Both the position numbers and the translations under genes were made by a program. From positions 1 through 10,086 of the forward strand of contig CALAYC010000122.1 in assembly GCA_937894935.1 (NCBI GenBank): a stretch of 10,086 nucleotides of DNA. Direction: 5' to 3'. Source of the stretch: an uncultured Verrucomicrobiota bacterium (GTDB lineage: Bacteria > Verrucomicrobiota > Verrucomicrobiia > Limisphaerales > JADLHS01). Positions 6,578 through 10,086 of this stretch are shown here, piece after piece. Below the pieces are notes generated by a model. That model had not been told where the DNA came from. It did not search any database and was given only the letters and a program-made list of their open reading frames with translations. Each line of letters starts with the position of its first letter. Position 1 is the stretch's first letter.

Positions 6578-8365
6578 TCAACTCGCCCAATCGGGTGGCG
6601 GAGCGATGTATTCCACGCGTTGATTTGAAAGCGGATGGCGAAACGCCAGTTTCCACGCGTGCAGACACAACGGCGGATCGTCCACGCGCAACGTTTGCGT
6701 TACGCCGAGTTGATTGCCCGCGAGATAAGCTGCATCGCCACAAACCGGAAAACCCAGATGCGCGCAGTGAATGCGAATTTGATTCGTGCGCCCGGTTAAC
6801 GGTTTAGCTTCGAGCAGAGTTGTTCCGTCGGCGCGCCGCTCGCGCACCGTGAACTCTGTGCGCGCTTCGAGACCATTTTCCAAATCCACCTGGCGCGAGC
6901 CGATGTCGCCCGCTTCGACGCTGATGGGCGCATTACAACTGAACGCATCTTCAGTCGGATGACGTTTGACGCGCACCAGATAAGTTTTCTCCACCTGACC
7001 TTTCGCAAATTGCGGCTGAAGTTTTCCGGCGAAATGACGCGTACGCGTCACCACGACCACGCCGGTTGTGTTCGCATCAAGTCGATGGGCTGGATGCGGT
7101 TTCTGCGGGTGATACACCGCGTTGAGAATGTATTGCAGCGTGTTGCGATTGAATCGGCCGCCCGCGTGCATCGGAAGCGGCGCAGGTTTGTTCAACACGA
7201 TGATAGCTTCGTCTTCATACAAAACCTCGACGCGCCCATTCACATCCGGCTCAGTGAGATTGGGAAACTTATGCAGATAACGTTCGCCAGCGGCAACGAT
7301 TCGGTCGGCGTTCACCGGTTCGTGATTGGTCGTCAACACGAGGCCGCGCGCGCACTCTGCTTCCCAATATTGCGCCGGTAGATGTTTCACCACGGCGCAA
7401 AGCGCTTCGAGTAACGTCTGGCCGTGACATTGTTCCGGCACGTTGATCGGTTTGAAATTATCGTACGGCACGCTGCCGGGCAGGGGATCGGTCGCGCGTG
7501 CAATCGCCTCGTGGCGACGAACGAGATTGGCGGCCATCTCCTCAGCGGGCGTTTTGAAACAGTACGGGCAGGATTGACCCGGTACATAACGTTCGTCTTT
7601 CTGTTCCGCTTCGCTCAACGGCGTCTGGCAGCGAAAACACTGCGTCGAATCGGTTTCCTGCAAACTCGGATCGAGTCCGACGCGTTGATCGAACACAAAA
7701 CATTCCCCGTCGTAATGCGCGCCACCGCATTCTTCGAAATATTTCAGAATGCCGCCATCGAGCTGGAAGATTTGTTTAAAGCCACGGCCTTCCATGAACG
7801 GACCGGCTTTCTCACAGCGAATGCCGCCGGTGCAGAACATTACGATGGGTTGCTCTTTAAGTTCCGGTGGCAATTTTTCGACGGCTTGCGGGAAATCGCG
7901 AAAATGATTGATGCCAATCGGCAACGCATTTTTGAACGTGCCGAGCTTCACTTCGTAATCGTTACGGGTGTCGAGCAACGTCACCGGACGACCTTCATCG
8001 AGCCAGCGCTTGAGTTCCTGCGGTTTGAGTTTTGGTGAAGTGCGTTTGGCGGGATCAATTCCCGGCACGCCGAACGCGATGATTTCCTTTTTCAACCGCA
8101 CCAACATGCGCGTGAACGGTTGATGATCGGTTTCGCTGTATTTCGGCGTAAGATCGGCAAGACCGGGAATGCTGCGCAGTTCGGCCAGCAATTTCTCAAT
8201 GTTTTCCGCGGTGCCGGCGACGAACAGATTGATGCCCTCGACGCTGAGTAAAATAGTGCCTTTAAGTTCCCGGCTTTTGCAAAGCGCGAGTAGTCGCGTG
8301 CGCAACGAACGGAGGTCCGACAGCGAAACAAATTTGTAAGCAGCGATGTTGACGATCTTCTTCAT
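6578..8365 (-). CDS. Fusion of TrhO (tRNA U34 hydroxylase, rhodanese family) and RluA-type pseudouridine synthase
   Basis: A 595-residue two-enzyme protein. Residues 1-275 match TrhO/YceA (UPF0176), which hydroxylates U34 of certain tRNAs to ho5U in an oxygen-dependent way. They show KKIVNIAAYKFVSL, an acylphosphatase-like part (LKGTILLSVEGINLFVAG), a rhodanese domain with LLDTRNDYEVKLGTF and the active loop MFCTGGIRCEKA (C178, C184), FQLDGGILKYFEE, and a four-cysteine probable zinc site (C243, C246, C266, C269). Residues about 305-365 resemble an S4-type RNA-binding segment. Residues 376-595 are an RluA-family pseudouridine synthase: VLNKPAPLPMHAGG, HRLDANTTGVVVV (catalytic D430), EKTYLVRV and LTGRTNQIRIH. 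The usual TrhO is about 300-350 residues, so the second enzyme is an added module, not a frameshift artefact; the frame is continuous. ATG 8365 was preferred to the preceding TTG 8368. A good -10 lies about 50 bp upstream. Confidence 0.9.
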   Translation of the reverse strand: MKKIVNIAAYKFVSLSDLRSLRTRLLALCKSRELKGTILLSVEGINLFVAGTAENIEKLLAELRSIPGLADLTPKYSETDHQPFTRMLVRLKKEIIAFGVPGIDPAKRTSPKLKPQELKRWLDEGRPVTLLDTRNDYEVKLGTFKNALPIGINHFRDFPQAVEKLPPELKEQPIVMFCTGGIRCEKAGPFMEGRGFKQIFQLDGGILKYFEECGGAHYDGECFVFDQRVGLDPSLQETDSTQCFRCQTPLSEAEQKDERYVPGQSCPYCFKTPAEEMAANLVRRHEAIARATDPLPGSVPYDNFKPINVPEQCHGQTLLEALCAVVKHLPAQYWEAECARGLVLTTNHEPVNADRIVAAGERYLHKFPNLTEPDVNGRVEVLYEDEAIIVLNKPAPLPMHAGGRFNRNTLQYILNAVYHPQKPHPAHRLDANTTGVVVVTRTRHFAGKLQPQFAKGQVEKTYLVRVKRHPTEDAFSCNAPISVEAGDIGSRQVDLENGLEARTEFTVRERRADGTTLLEAKPLTGRTNQIRIHCAHLGFPVCGDAAYLAGNQLGVTQTLRVDDPPLCLHAWKLAFRHPLSNQRVEYIAPPPDWAS

Positions 8366-8413
8366 CAAGGCCGCCCACGATATCAGAAGTGTCGCCCAAC
8401 GCCAGCTGCTCTT

Positions 8414-8443
8414 ACTATAGGATTGGGTTTAGGCAAAGCTGAA
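8414..8443 (-). promoter_or_regulatory. Sigma-70-like promoter for the TrhO-RluA gene
   Basis: On the minus strand TATAGT (8419-8414) matches the -10 consensus at five of six positions. The best -35 is TTCAGC (8443-8438), three of six, with an 18-bp spacer. Transcription would start near 8407, giving a leader of about 42 nt to ATG 8365. The 110-bp gap after the NYN gene shows no terminator hairpin, so read-through from that gene is also possible. Confidence 0.45.
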
Positions 8444-8475
8444 ACTTGATCGAAGCAAGGACGAATTTACTCCAT

Positions 8476-9183
8476 TCAAGAGAGAGGAGCTTGAGGAGGC
8501 TGTAATGTTCCAGACGAAAACGGAGCGTCGGATCGTGTTGGGCGCTGAATTACCGAACGCAAACCATCGACGTGTTCGTGAAGATCTGTTCGAATCGTTG
8601 CCCACATTGGGTCAAGGATGAAATCGATTCCTTCGCGCCGGGCAAGTTTTGCTGCGGGAACGAAGTCGCTATCGCCAGCAACTAAAATAATTTGATCTGC
8701 CTGCTTCTTGAAAGCAATAGAAGCGATGTCCAAACCGATTCGCATGTCCACTCCTTTTTGAGGAACAGAGTAAAGCACGTCCTGCTGAGTGAGTTGTTGC
8801 ACTGTGAGAGTTCCATTAAGCAAATCTTTGAGTTTTTCTGGCCGGATCGTCCAATGTCCCATGCGTTCATTCAAGTAACCGAGTCTCAGAGCCACTTTTC
8901 GAAGCTGACGCAGTTCGTGATGAAATTCAGTGCGCCAAACGGCAGTTGTCGTTGTGGCAAAATCCAGCGCTTGCCTGGTAACAGGATTGTGAACCTTTTT
9001 AGTCAGCGGCGGACAGTCATAGAAAAAGATGCGATAAAGCTCGTGTTTTCCGTCGGGTTGCTTCAGATGTTCGCGACACATCCAATGCAGATCTGCGGCT
9101 ACTTTTTTGGCGCTTTGTTTCCCGGCTAAAAATCGAAAGCGTCTTAGAAAAAAGTCTCCGTCTATCAGGATTGCGGTAGCCAT
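8476..9183 (-). CDS. NYN-domain (PIN-like, LabA/DUF88-type) putative ribonuclease
   Basis: A 235-residue soluble protein of the NYN/PIN-like nuclease group. The acidic residues expected to hold the metal are in place: ILIDGDFF (D8, D10), KGVDMRIGLDIA (D146, D152) and ILVAGDSDFVPA (D171, D173). A basic central part (92-120) and a low-complexity tail (216-235, Pro/Ser-rich) surround the core. NYN proteins are found in RNA processing or decay and in some defence or toxin contexts; no partner gene here points to either. The ATG at 9183 is firm because D8 would be lost from any later start. There is no Shine-Dalgarno, and the pyrimidine-rich stretch directly before the ATG follows a large hairpin. 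The gene is visibly more A/T-rich than its neighbours (line 8701-8760 is 27/60 G+C, line 7081-7140 is 34/60), a mild hint of separate origin. Confidence 0.85.
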   Translation of the reverse strand: MATAILIDGDFFLRRFRFLAGKQSAKKVAADLHWMCREHLKQPDGKHELYRIFFYDCPPLTKKVHNPVTRQALDFATTTTAVWRTEFHHELRQLRKVALRLGYLNERMGHWTIRPEKLKDLLNGTLTVQQLTQQDVLYSVPQKGVDMRIGLDIASIAFKKQADQIILVAGDSDFVPAAKLARREGIDFILDPMWATIRTDLHEHVDGLRSVIQRPTRSDAPFSSGTLQPPQAPLS

Positions 9184-9190
9184 AAGGATA

Positions 9191-9257
9191 GAAAATAGAA
9201 AAGCCCCCCGGGCTCGGCTACCCCGCCATTGACGGGGGCGCTTACTGCCGGGGGGCT
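9191..9257 (-). terminator. GC-rich two-tier hairpin with U-tract between carB and the NYN gene
   Basis: AGCCCCCCGG (9202-9211) pairs perfectly with CCGGGGGGCT (9248-9257). Inside it CCCCG (9221-9225) pairs with CGGGG (9233-9237) around a 7-nt loop, separated from the outer stem by an asymmetric internal loop of 9 and 10 nt. On the minus strand the outer stem is followed by TTTTCTATTTTC, so it reads as a Rho-independent terminator for the carB transcript. It ends only about 20 bp before the NYN ATG, so it could equally act as a leader attenuator or regulatory RNA for that gene. The internal loop is more elaborate than a plain terminator needs. Confidence 0.7.
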
Positions 9258-9400
9258 ATTAAGTTTGCTGGAGCTTTTGCCCCTGAAATCCAAGGCTAAC
9301 TTAGACCCTATTTGCCTCATGCCAAGTCAAATTTCCCAGCCCCGTTATCTATCGTGTTCTTGTTTTATCGAGCTAGGCCGGGAGGCCTTCAAATCAAATC
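9258..9400. other. Non-coding stretch after carB
   Basis: The 143 bp between the carB stop and the hairpin hold no supported gene. A small perfect hairpin AGGCC-GGGA-GGCCT lies at 9375-9388, just after the carB stop, without a T-run on either side. A minus-strand TTGACT (9330-9325) resembles a -35 but has no well-spaced -10. The stretch probably serves as the carB 3' untranslated region and any leader of the NYN transcript. Confidence 0.5.
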
Positions 9401-10086
9401 TCAGTGATACTCCTGCACCGTCTTTACCGTGTAACCGTTCTTCTTCAGCGCTGCAATGCCACGCGCGGCGGCTTTTGCGCCGGAGAGCGTGGTCATGATG
9501 GGCGTGCCGGTATAGACAGCGGTGGTGCGGATTCGGACTTCGTCGGCCCGCGGCACTTGTCCCGCCGGCGTGTTGATGACGAGTTGAATTTCTTTGTTTT
9601 TGAGCAGATCCACCGCGTTCGGGCGACCTTCCGAAACTTTATGAATGCGTTGCACCTTCAATCCGGCAGCTTCCAAAACGGACGCAGTGCCGCTCGTGGC
9701 AATCAATTCAAAGCCGAGATCCACGTAATCCTTCGCCACCGCTGCGACGTGTTTTTTGTGCATGTCGCTCACGCTGATGAAAACTTTTCCGCGCAACGGC
9801 AACGGTGAATTCGCCGCCATCTGTGATTTGGCATAAGCTGTGCCGAGGTCGGCATCGAGGCCCATGACTTCGCCCGTCGAGCGCATTTCCGGCGAAAGCA
9901 AAATGTCCTGACCGTGGAAACGGTTGAACGGGAACACGGATTCTTTTACGGCCCAATACTTCGGCCAGATTTCTTCGGTGAATCCGAGTTCTTTCAGCGT
10001 TTTGCCGGCCATGACTTTGGCGGCGAGTTTGGCGAGCGGAACGCCGATAGCTTTTGAGACAAACGGTACGGTGCGGGAGGCGCGCG
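9401..10086 (-). CDS. carB: Carbamoyl-phosphate synthase large subunit, C-terminal part (cut by right edge)
   Basis: The last 228 or so residues of CarB, which makes carbamoyl phosphate from bicarbonate, ATP and glutamine-derived ammonia for pyrimidine and arginine synthesis. The frame is open to the right edge and ends at TGA 9403-9401. The visible part begins in the end of the second ATP-grasp half (ASRTVPFVSKAIGVPLAKLA, VKESVFPFNRF, LLSPEMRSTGEVMG). It continues into the MGS-like allosteric domain (KVFISVSDMHKKHV, LGFELIATSGTASVL, LVINTPAG, RIRTTAVYTGTPIMTTLSGAKAAARGI). In other bacteria this domain binds UMP, IMP or ornithine. The order and spacing of motifs match full-length CarB of about 1070 residues, so roughly four fifths of the gene lies outside the window. 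No carA or pyrimidine genes are visible downstream. The identification is secure. Confidence 0.97.
   Translation of the reverse strand, partial: RASRTVPFVSKAIGVPLAKLAAKVMAGKTLKELGFTEEIWPKYWAVKESVFPFNRFHGQDILLSPEMRSTGEVMGLDADLGTAYAKSQMAANSPLPLRGKVFISVSDMHKKHVAAVAKDYVDLGFELIATSGTASVLEAAGLKVQRIHKVSEGRPNAVDLLKNKEIQLVINTPAGQVPRADEVRIRTTAVYTGTPIMTTLSGAKAAARGIAALKKNGYTVKTVQEYH

Noticed and set aside
7424..8038. Plus-strand open frame of 204 codons
   Set aside because: It is antisense to the clearly conserved TrhO-RluA coding region and shows no recognisable protein features.
9202..9257. tRNA or known riboswitch at the GC-rich hairpin
   Set aside because: It has no cloverleaf arms or anticodon loop, and I recognise no conserved riboswitch core; it is kept only as a terminator or possible leader structure.
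9305..9330. Minus-strand promoter for the NYN gene based on TTGACT
   Set aside because: The nearest -10-like hexamer (TCTAAG) is 19 bp away and poor, and the transcript would run straight into the terminator-like hairpin.
9375..9388. Small hairpin AGGCC-GGGA-GGCCT after the carB stop as terminator
   Set aside because: The stem is short and no T-tract follows it; the larger hairpin at 9202-9257 with a T-rich tail is a far better terminator.

Overview
The window looks like a chromosomal segment from a Verrucomicrobia-type (PVC group) bacterium. The main clue is a pseudopilin with the FTLIELLVVIAIIAILA leader and a C-terminal H-x9-DG motif, a protein type greatly expanded in Verrucomicrobia and Planctomycetes. 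A secreted PQQ-like beta-propeller protein, sparse Shine-Dalgarno sequences and degenerate 7-bp repeats inside a gene fit the same picture. The lineage is inferred from protein style, not from a marker gene. The content is mostly housekeeping; no transposase, CRISPR array, tRNA or rRNA is visible.

Layout, left to right. (1) 1-954, minus: N-terminal 318 residues of a UbiD-family decarboxylase, cut by the left edge and carrying a 35-residue low-complexity insertion made partly of heptanucleotide repeats. (2) 955-1217: divergent intergenic region with symmetric operator-like repeats, a sigma-54-like element and a sigma-70-like promoter facing the pseudopilin. (3) 1218-2057, plus: pseudopilin, followed by a strong intrinsic terminator. 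(4) 2153-3418, plus: exported PQQ-like beta-propeller protein, the only gene with an obvious Shine-Dalgarno. (5) 3430-6483, minus, read right to left: an MGDG-synthase/UgtP-type glycosyltransferase, an App1-type (DUF2183) phosphatase overlapping it by ATGA, and an endonuclease/exonuclease/phosphatase-fold lipoprotein 16 bp further on. (6) 6578-8365, minus: one 595-residue protein joining a TrhO-type tRNA U34 hydroxylase (rhodanese family) to an RluA-type pseudouridine synthase. (7) 8476-9183, minus: a NYN/PIN-like putative nuclease with an elaborate GC-rich hairpin just upstream. (8) 9401-10086, minus: C-terminal end of carbamoyl-phosphate synthase large subunit (carB), cut by the right edge.

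How the genes may work together. The glycosyltransferase and App1 phosphatase suggest a lipid pathway from phosphatidate to diacylglycerol to glycosyl-diacylglycerol, with the lipoprotein phosphodiesterase as a possible third step. The apparent signal peptide on the phosphatase complicates this. The TrhO-RluA fusion suggests coordinated modification of one tRNA anticodon loop. The most novel-looking items are that fusion, the lipid operon, the sigma-54-like control region of the pseudopilin, the hairpin before the NYN gene and the heptamer insertion in the UbiD gene. All functional statements come from reading motifs by eye; no database search was run.
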